Positions 37,091 through 51,221 of a stretch of 64,000 nucleotides of DNA are shown piece after piece. The DNA lies in NCBI GenBank assembly GCA_023846275.1, contig CM043877.1:18520607-18584606 (forward strand). Direction: 5' to 3'. A model generated the notes under the pieces. That model searched no databases, was not told where the DNA came from, and saw only the letters and a list, made by a program, of their open reading frames with translations. Source of the DNA: Vanilla planifolia (Eukaryota > Streptophyta > Magnoliopsida > Asparagales > Orchidaceae). The position numbers were made by a program, and so were the translations under genes. Within the stretch, counting starts at the first letter, position 1, and each line of letters opens with the position of its first letter.

Positions 37091-39720
37091 GAGTGTAATA
37101 TCTAAAAAGAAAAAACAAATAATTTTAATAAATTCAAATAATAGGATAGTAATAAAAGATTATTAAAGAATAATTGATGATCTTAAAGAATGATGAGTTA
37201 TAAAATAATAGTTTTTATCAAAATATATTTTCTAAATTTTTATTAAATTTTTGAACTTTTTTAAGGATTAAGATATCGTATGATATTGTATCATAAGATT
37301 GTACAGTAAGATCGAGTGAGATAATCAATTAAGTGGATAGATTTATAAGATAGAATTGAATTATAAAAGTATGATTATAAAAATATACAAGTATGATAAA
37401 GCATATTTAATTGTGGGCTGGAGTAGTCCAACAAGTTAAGTATCGAAAACGATGATTGTATAGATGACTATAGAGTATCATATAATATAATTAAGTAAGA
37501 TAGAGAATGAATATGAGACAAGTGTAATCATACATGAAATTAGGTTATAACCATATGTAAGTGAGAGTTTTAAAAGTGTTAGTTCATACAATATGATAAA
37601 GATATATCGTATTGTACGATTATATGATAAGAAAATAAAGTGAGTTCAATGTAAAAAAGCATCGAAAGAAAGATGCTCCAAAATGATCATACAATATGAT
37701 AAGAAAATCATGTTAGTATTTGCAAGATATATGAGCATAACGTACAAAATTATTATCGATTATGATTTCATAAAATATATAAGAAACTGATCATACAAGT
37801 ACTTTAACAAATAGTTTATAGTATAACATAATGATATTGCTTAAAAATAAGTAGTTGAAAGGTTTCATGTAGTATAATGATCAATAACATATATTATGAT
37901 AAGGTAAAGACTAGCATCTTAAACAAGATTATCTATATAACATAAAAAGAATAATAATATTATATCAGTACAATAAAGAGAAAATAATAGTATAATAAGA
38001 AGAATGAAAGATAAATTTAGACAAGAATAAAAAAAGTATAATAAGTATTTGATGATCATATTTAAATGATTAATAGAAATTAAATAGATTTTAAAACCCA
38101 AAATGATGAATAATTGAAAAAACTAACTTAGAGGCAAGTTTAATCATCAATAAACCCTTAAAAAAGAAGAGGCAAAAGGTACAAAGGTATCCATATGAAA
38201 AGACACAACTACTAAAGACATTTTGAAGGTTAAGGATATAAAAAATCATGAGAAATAGTATAATTAGTGTTAGCAAAGAAAGCTTTAGCAATTAAATCAG
38301 TCAAAAGAGAAGGATAAAGCAATTCTAAGAGGATTTCGATGAAATAAGACAAGTTAAACTTGAGGCTAAAGTAAACCCAAGAAGAACACACTCTTAGGTG
38401 TTGTAGTAATTAAAGGGATTAAACAAGATTTGAACCTTGGTGAAACCACTATTCAGTTTTAAAAAACAAGTGAAAACCTAAACTTATTTGTATATGATTA
38501 TTCATAATGTGTATTATAAAATAGAGTTTTTGATTGATTGACTAAAAATATTGAATTAGAAATGCATGAAATTAGTTTATTATATATAAAAAATGATTAT
38601 ATTATGCATGATGCTTGTTAAAACTTTTATATATAAAAGATTATCAAAAAATAAAATTTATAAATGATGATAAAAAGAAAGTATTTTTATATCATGATTT
38701 ATATTTGTATGTGATTGTTAACAATGAATGATTGTATTATTTTGATTATAAGTCACTTATTGATATTACTATTTGATATTGAAAATACAAGAAAATTTAC
38801 TTTATGATAATAATCATAACAATAAAGACAAACAATGACATCAAAATGAAGAAAAAGAAAAAGAGCTCACTAAAAGAAAGGTAAAAGTTTAAAATGAAAC
38901 GACATGAAGTTGTTCAAAGTGGTAAATGTCATTTCAAAATAACATATTTCAAATATAAGCCAAATAAGACTCTATTTGGGTTGTTTAAGTCTGAAATAAT
39001 ATGTTTTTAAATATGCCTAATTTTTTTTGATAAAAGAGAGCTAAATATTTAAAGAGATGTTTCTCTAATGAGATAAAAATGTACAAAAAAAGAAAATATT
39101 GTGTAAATATACAAAAGATTCATGTGTGAAAGAATTTCATATATATTATTACTTTATTTTTTTCTTAAATATTTATGTATTTTATTTATAATGTATCATT
39201 TCAAATAAATCTTACATTTAATTACCCAAATATTGTAGTGCCTTAAATATATGTGTAGTTATTTGTCACTAAACAAGTGTTGATTAGCTCATGCTTCTTA
39301 ATCAAAATAAGGCTCGACATGGGGATGTAAGAAGCAATGATATTAGATTCATGATGATTTTAATCTTGAATATGTTTTATCATATTATTTAGTTATGGGG
39401 TAGTTTAGATCATATGTTCTTATGAGACAATGATTATATACTAGAATTGTTATCATGATATTGGTTTGAAAACTTTGTTTATGACTAAGTGGTAAAATAT
39501 TATAGTTAATTATGTAGTTATTATAAAGTTTGACTAATTGCCTTAATGGTGATGCAGTCTCAATAACAATGATTTTACAAGATAGATTTTTATTATTACT
39601 TCTTCTAATTTAAAAGAAAGGAGTTGTCTTTATTGATAAAGAGTTTTATATAAATATCTTTCCTCTTTGCTATGAATTAAAATGGGATTCCTTTAAATAT
39701 AAAGATTTTAAAAGTGGTTT
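37091..39720. repeat. AT-rich decayed sequence rich in a palindromic word
   Basis: Between about 37270 and 37900 the words catacaatatgata and gtatgatattgtatcat recur on both strands (for example 37585-37598 and 37686-37700). There is no coding signature: short open frames at 37919-38101 and 38091-38291 on minus have only low-complexity hydrophobic content. Confidence 0.4.
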
Positions 39721-39822
<102 letters not shown>

Positions 39823-40028
39823 CGACATAGAGGTTAAATGATTATGAGATATAGTATGAGATCACTAAAGTAGAGATAAAAGTCATAGAATAAAATCTAG
39901 TCCAAGAGGAGAATGAAAAGTGAAAAACAAATACTAAAGAGAAAATTCTAAATAAAGCTGAATATGAAAAGAAATAAAATGTGATAGATGATTATTATAT
40001 GATAGTCTATGTACTTGAGTTGGTTGCA

Positions 40029-40030
<2 letters not shown>

Positions 40031-40082
<52 letters not shown>
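40031..40082. repeat. (TA)n microsatellite
   Basis: About 50 bp of perfect TA repeats, some 250 bp from the compound microsatellite. It produces a spurious Tyr-Ile repeat on translation. Confidence 0.95.
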
Positions 40083-40085
<3 letters not shown>

Positions 40086-43000
40086 ATATTGTTTTATTAT
40101 TTATAGATTTGTCTTGTATCATTTTATTTATTATTTTTTTCTTTATCAATTTATTATTATGTTTTTATACTATTTTATTGTATATAACTAGAAGTTTGTC
40201 TACTAAGTATGATATGCTCATTCCCTTATATTAAGAGCAATGATATTGACACTCATAAAGCTTAAAAGGGATCTTAAATGATAATTTAATACCCAAGGAT
40301 AAGAGCTTATTGTATTTGTGATGTGAGATTGATGGTCATTGTAGGTGAAGACAATTATTCTTTATTTATTTTATAATTTTGTATTAGTACCTTATTTTAA
40401 CTTATCATACTTAATGACATTTGTATTTTGGGCATGCTATTTTATTTAGTTGTATTAAAGTTGAGCATTAATGTTATAATTCTATTAATCTTACTCATTT
40501 GGTTTTAGTTCAATAAGAAAGAGAGTGAATTAATAGAAATAAAAATTTTAATTTCTCAAAAATTTATTTAAAAAATAATTAAAAATAATTATTTTAAGTT
40601 GTGTGATAATCTCAAATAAATATTTATAAATAATTTTGTACAAATTTTAATTTTATCTTAGGACATGTTAATTTTCTTTAAAATTTATTTAAAAAATTTG
40701 TGAAATAAAAAATTTGTAAAAAATCACAAAGTACACTTGATTTTAAGATGATTTTGCTCAAATTCAAGTTTACATCTACCTCCAACAAAAACTATTCAAA
40801 AAACAAACTAATCAATACACGTCCTTTACCACAAGATAGGTGTACTAAATTCTTACAACAGCAAAATAAAACAAACACACAATAATATCCTTACAATAAA
40901 AGTAAAATCAGCAAAAAAGAAAGTTTGAAATGACACATATGGATTTAATAAAAGAAACAGTCCAATACTTGATAAAATATTTGACAAAGCATAAATGTAT
41001 TATGTTTTTACTTGAATCAAGTAGGAAATAAAAGAATAGAAGCTTAGCTAATTGAAGTAGAATGGAGAGTTTGAGCTTGAAGAATAAAAGATGCAATGAA
41101 TAGAAATAATAATGAGCATTAGTTAATAAAGCTTAAGTTTTATAGCTTGAAATGTTTCATCGATCTTTTACGTTAAAAAATCTATTATTTATAGAAATGT
41201 TATAATGGCTAAAAGAAGTTATCAAACATCCCAATTAGCCATTAAGGGTTGAACAACTCGTTTTCAACAATAACTATTCAAAATAACTGTTACATAAAAT
41301 AACAGATCAGCTGGCTCAACTATGTTTAGAAAATAGTCATTACATGAAAAATGAAATGTTAATGGGATGCAAAATGGCTCGTATAGTAACTGGCCATTAT
41401 GGTCCATTAGACTTCATAAAGGCAATCCAATTCTGTCTAATCAATGCAAACAAGAGTTTCACGATGGGTTAGGAATTAAGATGTAATTTAGTTTGTTAAA
41501 CAATAAAAATGGTGTGGTAAGACAACTAGAAAGGTAGAGGAATTTTTTACTATTCGATTTGGCTACTATATCAAATGTGCACATTCACTTTTACATTTTT
41601 AGTCTCACATTGCCAATTTGTTCCTAAGATAGCTATATACACTATTTTACTAGCATGCATAAAATTATCTAAACCTATGGGGTTGGCTGCCCCTTGGTAC
41701 ACTTGGCAGATCTTGACCCGTGCTTGCCAGTAAGTGCATAACGAGTTTAGAAGTGATTCCTTAACCCAATGTTATAGCTTATGGGTTTAGGAGTCATGCC
41801 CTAACTCATTACTACCATCACCTATTATAATTCTAAATTAGTTAGGAAGGCTTAGGCTTAGGTGAGTTAAAATTAGTTTTTTTTTAATTTATTTTTTACA
41901 ACAACTTATTAGATGATAGTTTTTAAAGATGTGATCAAGATAAGATAGTTTTTAAAATATTCAAAGTTTTGGAATCCTATGTTTTTTAATTTACTTTTTT
42001 TTACAACAATTAATTAAAATGAGATTTTCCAAGATATCATTAAGATAAGATGATCAAAATTTTAAAATATTATATTTTTTATAATAATTAATTTATATTA
42101 AGGTTTTGGTGATGATGAAATTTAATTTTTGTGTCTTACAAAAATGATTTAATTAAGCTTAACATTCTAATCAAAATAAAAAAAATCAAAAATTAAATTT
42201 AAAATAAATTTTTTGATAGTCTATCATTCTAACTAAGATGATCTCCATGAGATCTAATATTTACTTATCTTATTATTTAAGTTTCATATTGAACAAAAAT
42301 ATTAACTATCTAAAATCTAAAACTTTATTCAACCAAATTTATTAGAAATATTTTGGATTATTATCATGAAAAAAGTATTATAATAAGGGATTACAACAAC
42401 TAATTGTAGCTTTACCTATATAAGACCTTATATGAATTGCTTTATATAAGTGTTATAAAACTTATTTAAGCTACTATTGCTCTTTTGAGTAAGGTTGTCA
42501 TATACCTAGTTATGACAAAAAATAATAAATTTTTATTAAGTCAACCCCTTACCTAGTTATTACAAAATTAGGAGTGATTGTATTTGGTTTATGCAACTAG
42601 ATTGCAATAAATTGGGAGTAATTTTAATAGAAGCTTAGCCATTTTATCAATGGGAGATGTGGATAAAAGTATTGTGGAACCACCTAAAATTCTAATGTGT
42701 GTTTTTACCTTTTTTATTTATGATTATTGATACTTATCATATATTTACACATATATTTACACACAAAGATTTGTAAAATCTAAACAATATATCTAATACT
42801 TGCTTACAAAAGTGATAGCCATTTAAAGTAATAAAGAGATTCAAAAGAATTTTATTATAAAGTTCTTCAAATAAGTTTAAATGTGTTTGTGAATACAAAT
42901 ATCATACTTTGTGTGTTTTAAAAAAGAGAGTTTTTACCATGACATTGCTTGATTTGGGTGAATTCATTTGAGAAATAAAAATCTCTATTTTTAGATTACA

Positions 43001-44869
43001 TGATGTATATTACTTTACTTGGTCCTTCACATGAGAATTCTTCAAACCTAGATAAGTTCTTTCCCTAAAATTAACTTGTTGAAAGCACAAAATATTTTTT
43101 TATTCTTCTATTCTCATGCAAAGGTTTTAAAAAACTAATAAATTATCTCTATAAATAATTTGTAAACAAATTTGTAATCATATTAAGGCAAAGCACTTAA
43201 ATTATTCTAAAAAAGCACTTAAATTATTCTAGAACTTTAAAGTAACAAAGTGCTAAAATTATTCTAGATCTTTGAAGTGATTTATTTGCGATTTTAGAAG
43301 CTTACATAATTGTTTTAATATTATTGAAGTAACTTATTTTATTTTAAAAAGATCACAACTTATAGTTTACTTGAGCAGATGTCCAATTAGTTTATTTTTC
43401 TACTCTCAAAGGATCATACTTATATGATATCTTACACATATAAATAATAAAATTTTCTTGGATCTAATGTTTTTTAACACTCAAGTTTTTTATATAATTC
43501 ATGAGCACACACATTAATGAGTTCTATAATTAGCTCACTTATAGATCATAACAAATTGTACTCATACAATATATGAATTGTATTGGAATGAAACAATTCC
43601 TCTCACCAATTTTTTTAAGAGTCACATTAAACCTCTCTAGAACATGATATCGTAGTCACATGGAAGTTATATTGCATAAGTACAAATCAAATTAGAATAG
43701 TGACTGTCTAAGTCCTTAAACTAAGTCAGTAAAAGAATGTATTGCACTTAAATGAATGTGATATCATTTTGGTACAATGGACTCTCTCATAGCCTAAGTC
43801 CTTAATTAACAAATATATAGTTAAATTGATTATACTTGTATGAAAGTAAAAACATACATGTACGATAATATAAAATCTAATTCGTACTTAACATTACTTA
43901 GTTCATTTAATTGCCTCATCTTATTGAAGGATAAATAATACAAATATAATTAAGTGTATTATATTATATAATACTCAATAACTCTAAATCTTAACAATTA
44001 CTTCTTGAAAAAAGCATTAGGCATATGTACGATATGGGTATTGTACATGTATGCCTTGTACATCCAATCAACTTGACCAAGGATTGCTCATAAATGACTC
44101 TTTATTTGATCCAAATATTAAGTAGTCATATTATACAATAAGGTCATCATATTAATACAAATACTACAATCTTTACTTAATCTATTTACTTTTAAATTTT
44201 AATTTCATTGTGCAATAATAACTAATGTAATTATTAAGTATGCAATATTCTAAGACAGGGAATATAAATGTAAATCTATATAAATAAGATACCTGGTTTA
44301 AAACTAAAATCATCATGAGTAAAAATATATTTAAAATCATTTAAACACACTTAAACGTCTCCAAATTCTAATATTTTGCAAAAGTTGTTACAGGTTTTAA
44401 TATGCTAATGCTAATAAAATAATTCAATAAAAATCTTCTTTAAGTATTTCTTTTTTAATTTGTGTTTCTCTTAATATATCAATTACAGTTCATATCAAAA
44501 TATTGTCGTTAAGATTTTTTAGTGAATTGATTAAGCTTTCGATATGTTGATTTATTTAATCTTGAGATGCATATCTAAAAACATCTTACGAGAAATAATA
44601 TGTTTATATTATCAAGTAAATTATGCAATGGCAAGGGTTTAATAGTTTTTATATTTGCCAAAGCCTATAAAATTATACATTGCCCACACTTTTGTCAATG
44701 TTCATGTGTGTCAAAACTAATATACTATAGATCACGTAATCACTTTAATGTCTTCCACATCTTTGTGGTAGAAGTAAAAAGAAAATTCTTAATTGATTTT
44801 TTTCAATAATTCAAATCATTGATCATTAAAAATTTCAAAAAAATAACTTTAAAATGGGCTTTTAAGTAG
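40083..44869. repeat. AT-rich decayed repeat DNA
   Basis: No genes recognised. Around 41130-41210 the minus strand has a TATAAATAATAG-type box followed by plausible leader sequence, resembling a minus-strand LTR promoter, but no LTR ends can be placed. A patch near 41680-41830 is less AT-rich and unrecognised. Segment 43850-44170 shares words with 49500-49740 (such as tgtacatgtacg-type and catattatacaat). Confidence 0.35.
43190..43269. repeat. 22-bp tandem repeat, two perfect units plus a degenerate third
   Basis: aaagcacttaaattattcta occurs at 43190-43209 and 43212-43231, and a changed copy (aaagtgctaaaattattcta) follows at about 43247. Confidence 0.8.
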
Positions 44870-45520
44870 CTTTCCAAACGGACTTTATGCTTATCTTACA
44901 TCACCACAGAGATCTTATTTTGCTAAAAGTTGATGAACCCTAATTTAACACCAAAAAGAATCACCTATAAGGTAATCCACTCAGCAAATGAGAATTTTAT
45001 TAGCCGCAACCGTTAACATCTTCAACGGCAGCCTGCTAATCTTTCTCGCACCAAACACTTGCTATGCCCGTGTTTGCTAGTAGCCGTTTGAAAACGAACG
45101 TTTAATTAAAAATTATATTTTTAATTTTCGTTTTTTTTTCTAATTAATAATATTTAATTAAAATTCCTTCCAAAATTTGCGGTGCCTCCTCTAAAGTTCA
45201 TGCATCCAACGCACGCTTGACAAGAGAGAGAAGGCAAGGAATTGGATAAATAATGATTTAACAACAAATCTGGAGTGGATACGTGGATGTTAATAAGAAC
45301 TTTATAGAAAGAATAAATATTAGCTGTTTGTGGATGCCACTTGGGCTCCCATTAATTGTAACAATTTCTTTTTTGTGTTACGAACTTCGAAACAGATAAT
45401 GTTATTTAATTGGAAACGTAAAGCTGAGGTCGTCCGGAGCATGGCCCACCGCCACAGTGCGATCCACTTGTTGAGATATGTGACGAGCGGTGGATTGCCT
45501 ATTTTGGTTTTGATTGATTT
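44870..45520. other. Less AT-rich island without a recognisable gene
   Basis: GC content is higher in 44990-45100 and 45400-45500. A plus-strand frame at 45330-45575 (81 codons) starts MDATWAPINCNN but has no known domain. An ACGTGG word is present at 45281-45286. This may be a unique-sequence remnant of a gene region, as at 33841-34340. Confidence 0.3.
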
Positions 45521-46756
45521 AATAAGTAACTTTTTAGTGATTTTTTTTATTTTGATGTTACAAGAGATAAGTTAATAAATAATTATTATTTTTTACTTTT
45601 TATTTTTTTTTTAACAAAATCGAACCAAATTGAGAAATTTGGGCCGTTTCTAAATTGGACCAAACTGGCTTAGATTTATTAATTTTTAAAAAGGAGTGGA
45701 ATGATTCAATTCTTAGGTTAAGATTTTGGATCACCCAACTTAACTCAAAATAATATCTTTTTTTTTTTCTAAAATTTTTAAATATCATCATTGGTTTGTT
45801 GACTCTTGCTTGAATTATTTCACTATTTTTTGTTTTTGTTTTTGTTTAGTTATAATTGTTTTATCTTAACAATCCATTCTCGTGCAATTCAAGAGTTAAG
45901 ATTTTTGGTCTAATCAACGTGTGTTCTATTTCACATTTGTGTCAGAAGGACTACTCTCTCCATATCACCAACTATTATAATTGGATTTAGAGCTAAACTC
46001 ATCTCAACATATTTTAAAGTTATGTTTAATTTAAGTCATTGCGTATGTTATTTTTTAGCATTTTATCAAACATATTTTTCATAATCTAATTTATATCTTA
46101 TAATAATCAAATTAAACAAAATAAAAATTTGTATAAAGGTGGTTGTATAAATATCTTTTTAAAAACTTGTTTTAATTATAATTATTGTTATCAAATAAAA
46201 AGTTGTAGTTGATTTCTTGAGAGCATCATCTTAATTCTTAATCAATTTGGTTATCTAGTTGTTCAAGTATTATTCTTTCATAGAAGATTATGTGATGCAT
46301 TTATTTTTTATAGTATTTTTTTTCAAATATGTTCATAATCTAATTTGTATCTTGTAGGTGTTATATATTAAACAAAATAAAAGTTTGGTTGAAGGTGGGT
46401 GTACATAACTCTCTTGAATGGTTATTTATAGTAAAGATGAGCCATGAGTGCTCTCAGTTACTGGTCTAACAAGGCCGGCCCAGACATTTCACGATGAGCC
46501 TTGAAAGCATCTACAATTGAAACGAAGTCCGAAAAGAAAAACCATATGATCTTCCACAAAACAATATGGGTATTTAAACGTTTAGATTTATTTTTTTTAT
46601 TACATTTACTGACTTGTAAATTACAGTTTTACCCATTCAACTCTGTTTTAAATCTTTCTATGATTGTATTACGACATTCGCGTCCCTTTTATTTACCAGT
46701 GATGTTTGGTTCAAAGCTCTTGCATTCTGTTACACGCCATGGGTCGACTTTCTATG
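45521..46756. other. AT-rich intergenic sequence with a short GC-rich patch
   Basis: Mostly low-complexity AT. The patch at about 46440-46560, with aaggccggcccagac, is GC-richer and could be unique sequence. A 89-codon frame at 46501-46770 has no recognised domain. Confidence 0.35.
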
Positions 46757-49700
46757 ATTATTACATTTAAGAAAACTTTATAAAATGTTTTAAAATTAAT
46801 TTCTAAAAGGTTTTTATAATGATTTTATTTACATTATTTTTTTTATTGAAAATAGTTATTATAATATTTCTAGATAAAGTGTTTAAAGATATTTTTTCTT
46901 TTTGTTTTTTGTTACCTTATTATATTAAAGAGTATGATTATGTAAAAATACTAGGAGAATCAAGAACGGATTAGTTAATGTAATAAAATGATAACTTGGA
47001 TTGGTTCTTGATTTCCGTGATTATACTTGAGAACCAAGCAAACCCACATGGGTATCTAAAAAATTAAACTAATAAAGATTATTGAGGGTTTAATTGAGTT
47101 GATTTGTCAAAATATTAAAGTATTAAGTTGGTTAGATCATTAATAAGAAATGCCATCCCTTGATAAGCAAGGGGTATTTATTTTCTTTAATTAATTGAAG
47201 ATTTTTTTTAAATTTTTGAATAGTAGGATTTGTGGGCCAAATTGGAATTAAACAGATTTCCAATGTAGTTTTAGTTCAATTCTAATAGATTTTTTAAAGG
47301 TCCTTAATTGGGGTTAAATATACCAATATTTGTAATGTTCACAATTCAAACCAATTTTTTAGCTTTATTAAAAAATATTTAAATATTTTTTCATTTTATT
47401 CAAGAATTATCAAATTATGTTTTACTTGTAAGTTACCAAATAGAGATTAAAGAAAACCTACTTTTCAAATGCTTCCATAGTTATCCTTTAAAAATTATAT
47501 TAAATACATACATTTAAGTAAAAAGAGCCTTTAAGGATTGATGAGCACATCACATGCACACATTCCTTTACTTTATGGCCACAAATACAAATGCCTTTTA
47601 AAGATATCTAACACATATGGCTGAACCTTTTAACACAAGGCTGCTGTACAACCTTGTCTTTTATTGGGTCCTAAACCAAGCTTAAGAGTCGTCACAAGGA
47701 AAAAACAACTATCAACAATTCCAAGAATTGACAAATCAAATATTATATAATGAGAGTAAAATCACATATCTTTCTCAACTTAAATAAAGATAACTTAAGA
47801 AATATAACCAAAACATATTCTCACCTTAGAGTCTTAAACTATCTTTTAAGGATCCATAGTTTTATGAATCACAGTATCCTATCTTATAATAAAAGGAATG
47901 AATATGATATACTTAGTTTACAATTTGATATATCACAAAAAGAAGAAATGATAGTATAACAATTACATAGACACATAACAATGTCTCAAACTAAAATCAA
48001 TCAAGTTAAAGCTTCTTAAAATGTCTTACATTTATAAGACTTTGGAGAACATGCATGGTAGTCTTGAGAAGTTATGGTTTATCCATGCATTATCATGAGT
48101 ATATGATTGATGTGACTTTAATGAAGGTGTCTAAAATATTCAAAATTATAGATCAAAGTCTTGGAAAAGTAAATAAAAAAATATATTCTTATTATTTGGA
48201 TATAAAAATCTTCAAGAGGTAAAGCATGATGCATGTTTTTGTATTAAAGAATTATATAGATATAAAAGTCTATAAGATATAGATAGAAAACATGTTTTTA
48301 TATTAAAAAATTATATATAAATAAAAATATTTAAGAAATAAATAAAAAATTTATTTTTATATTAAATACTTATTTATAATCTTTTATTTAAAATATCTTT
48401 CATAAATGAATGATAAATTGGTTGTGACTAAAGAAAGCATTTTTTTGTGACTTGAGTGTCATGGTGGCAATCTTTTGGGTTCACTTTATTGAGTAAACCT
48501 TTATTTTTTTTCATCCTTTTATTTATATTTTCTTCTTATTTAAGCTATTTTATCATACTTTTTATTTCATTTAATCCAAATAATTACTTCATTCTATCCC
48601 ACAGCTCAATCTCCTCTCAATGCACATCACAACTACTAATTAAATGTAATAAAATAATATGAAAGACTAGTAATATAAGAAAGAAATAACATAGAATAGT
48701 AAATATAATAATATATAATAATCTTTAAAGAGAAATACTATATTAATACATTAATAGTCATATGCATTCAGCTCATTTAGATATATAAACATTATATAAT
48801 ATTAATATCATAGAATACTCATATCTTTTCTTTTTTTATATTCAATTTTATTTAATATTTGTTTAGATATTTATTCTTTTTTTGGCTTAAATTTATTTTA
48901 TGACCTCTATCATAACTACCAAGAGAATTTATATTATATCTCATCATTATGAGCCTTAACACTCTAACATATTGTGACCCTATCTTTACGCATCCATGAT
49001 ACCAAGAAGTGAAGTATCTCATCTTCACTATCAATCTTTACTCTTATTGTCAACATCTTACGTTGATGAAGAATCAAGAATTCTAATATGTTGGAGTTTC
49101 ATCTTGGATGCTCATGATACTAAGAAATGAAATATTTCATCAATAATAGTCTCATCCTTAAACACCAATAGTCACAAATTATTATAACAAAATTAAAACA
49201 TATGTAAGTAATTTTATGTCATAAATTTTTCTAATCACCATGCATTTCATAATAATAAATAAGTATTTTTAATAATCTATTTACATCATAATTATTTAGT
49301 TTATCTTTCTTATAATTTTGAGAAATTTCTTCCATAACCTTCTTTTTTATTTATCTATCCTCTACATATTTTACATAATTCATAATATATTTATTAATAA
49401 GAATTTGATTTTTATTTTCAACTTATAAATGAGCACTTTTAAAGGTTATTATAAATCATTGCTTAATAAACTATCATTTTTTATATTTATATTATCATAT
49501 TTTATAGTATGATTACCCTTATCATATTATACAATTTGCATTTATGTTTGTCAAATTACTATTAATATAATTGATCTCTATTAATCATACCATGAATTGA
49601 TTATACATGCCTAATCCCCCTTTTGTACATGTACGAAACATAGCACAAACCTTATTATACAAGGATTGAATAGATCATATATGTTGAGCTTTTTATCAAT

Positions 49701-51221
49701 TGATCATAGTAATCTAATACCCCTCTTATAATTATATGTAAAAATAAATGATCTACCCTAATAGGAATTACATATCATATCATATTAGTCTGTTCAATTT
49801 GTCATACAAGTATGATTCACATATTCAATTAAACAAGACAATCTCTAAATTAAGAAATAAATAACTTATAGTGTTGTTTGGTTTGAATGCTATAATAGTA
49901 CAAAGCATAGACAATCATAATTTCACACTTAAATTAAGAGCTCTTGCTAGCCCTTTTACATAGATTGCATAAGACTATTAGAGCGATCATCTTTATCTAA
50001 CCACCATAGTTTTCCAACAAAACTTACATACATTAAATTTCTTTTCATTCAAAGAAACACAAATTAATTTTATTCACAAAGATAAAAGGAGATCTCACCT
50101 TAGCATGTGATTTCTAAGAGATGAAGTAAAAAATCTTTTCCTTTTTACAAGCTTTTTCTAATGCAAGTACATTAGACTTTTAAAAGGGTCTGATTTAGAG
50201 ACTATAATATTATAGATGCTTAATAGATTATTCAAAAATATTAAAAGATATTATATACTAATTAGGGTTTGGTGATGTTTATAGCATTTTATAATTGATT
50301 AGTCTTCAAATTTGTAACATGGATTATTAGGTATAGTTGGATGATAGCATGGTAAGAGTTAAGAATAAGTTCTTTTAAATAATTTTATCACATCTAATTT
50401 TATACAAAAAAAATAAAAACTTTAAGATAAATTTTACGTGAAATACTTTAATAGAAGAAAGAGAAATTATAATTTTAAATTATTACTTAGAAAATAAAAA
50501 GTTATAGAAAGAGTACACCTTTTTGGTGATGGTGGCTTGTAGTTTCTTTTGGAGTTGGCATGTTAAGCATCGAAGATGAAAAAGGGTGATGAGGTGGAAG
50601 TTTGGGCTAGTGGGAAAGTTTGGCTAAAGAGATAATGACATGGTAGGCTAAGACTTGAAGTCTTGTTGAGGAAGATAGTGGTTTGATGGTTTGGTTGAGA
50701 GAGTAAAAAGATTGGTGAAGACTTGAAGAGCTTGGAGTAAGTGAAATTTGTTTGATTATCAGCTCTCTCAGTGGAAGGTCTCTCACCTTTAATCCTTATC
50801 TCTCACAAGGTGAGAGAAAGTTAGAATCCTTTAACTAGAGTTGGGTGCCCACTCTTTACTCATAAAAGTAGAAATATACAAATAAGTGTATTACAATGAG
50901 GGAGTCTCTCTTATTTATAGATGAAGGAGAGCTCAATAGCTATGTATAAAAAAAGAGAATTAAATATACTTTAGAAATATATAAGTATGAAAAATATGAG
51001 AAGTTAATCATAGAAAAAGATAATTTTGAAGTTATATTATCTGAAAATTCAAAAGAGATCTTTACAATTTTAAGATATTAACTTTAAGTGGGTATAGGGT
51101 ACGATAATTTTGAAATTAAATTATTTGGAGATTAAAAAAAGATATTTAGAATTCTAAGACATAACTTTAAGTGAGTCAGCCACATTAAATACAAAGAATA
51201 AAATATATAAAAAATAATGAC
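46757..51221. repeat. Tandem segmental duplication, unit A (about 4.46 kb)
   Basis: The unit opens with attattacatttaagaaaac and runs to about 51221, where unit B opens with the same sequence. Collinear landmarks recur at offsets of about 4.40-4.47 kb, for example the frames starting at 47750 and 52196, the words near 48461 and 52920, and gagtacacctttttggtgat at about 50511 and 54908. Contents are non-coding: an LTR-like piece (about 48090-48640), a palindromic-word region (49480-49800) and a purine-rich minus-strand-promoter-like stretch (50560-50940). Confidence 0.9.
48090..48640 (+). repeat. LTR-like piece inside unit A
   Basis: Segments such as gataaattggttgtgactaa, cttttgggttcactttattg and ttcattctatcccacagctc align in order with the LTRs of the small element at 29790-31822. 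No primer-binding site follows its end, so it is a solo or partial LTR of the same family. Confidence 0.65.

Noticed and set aside
39934..40149. A minus frame with a long Tyr-Ile repeat
   Set aside because: It is a translation of the TA microsatellite.
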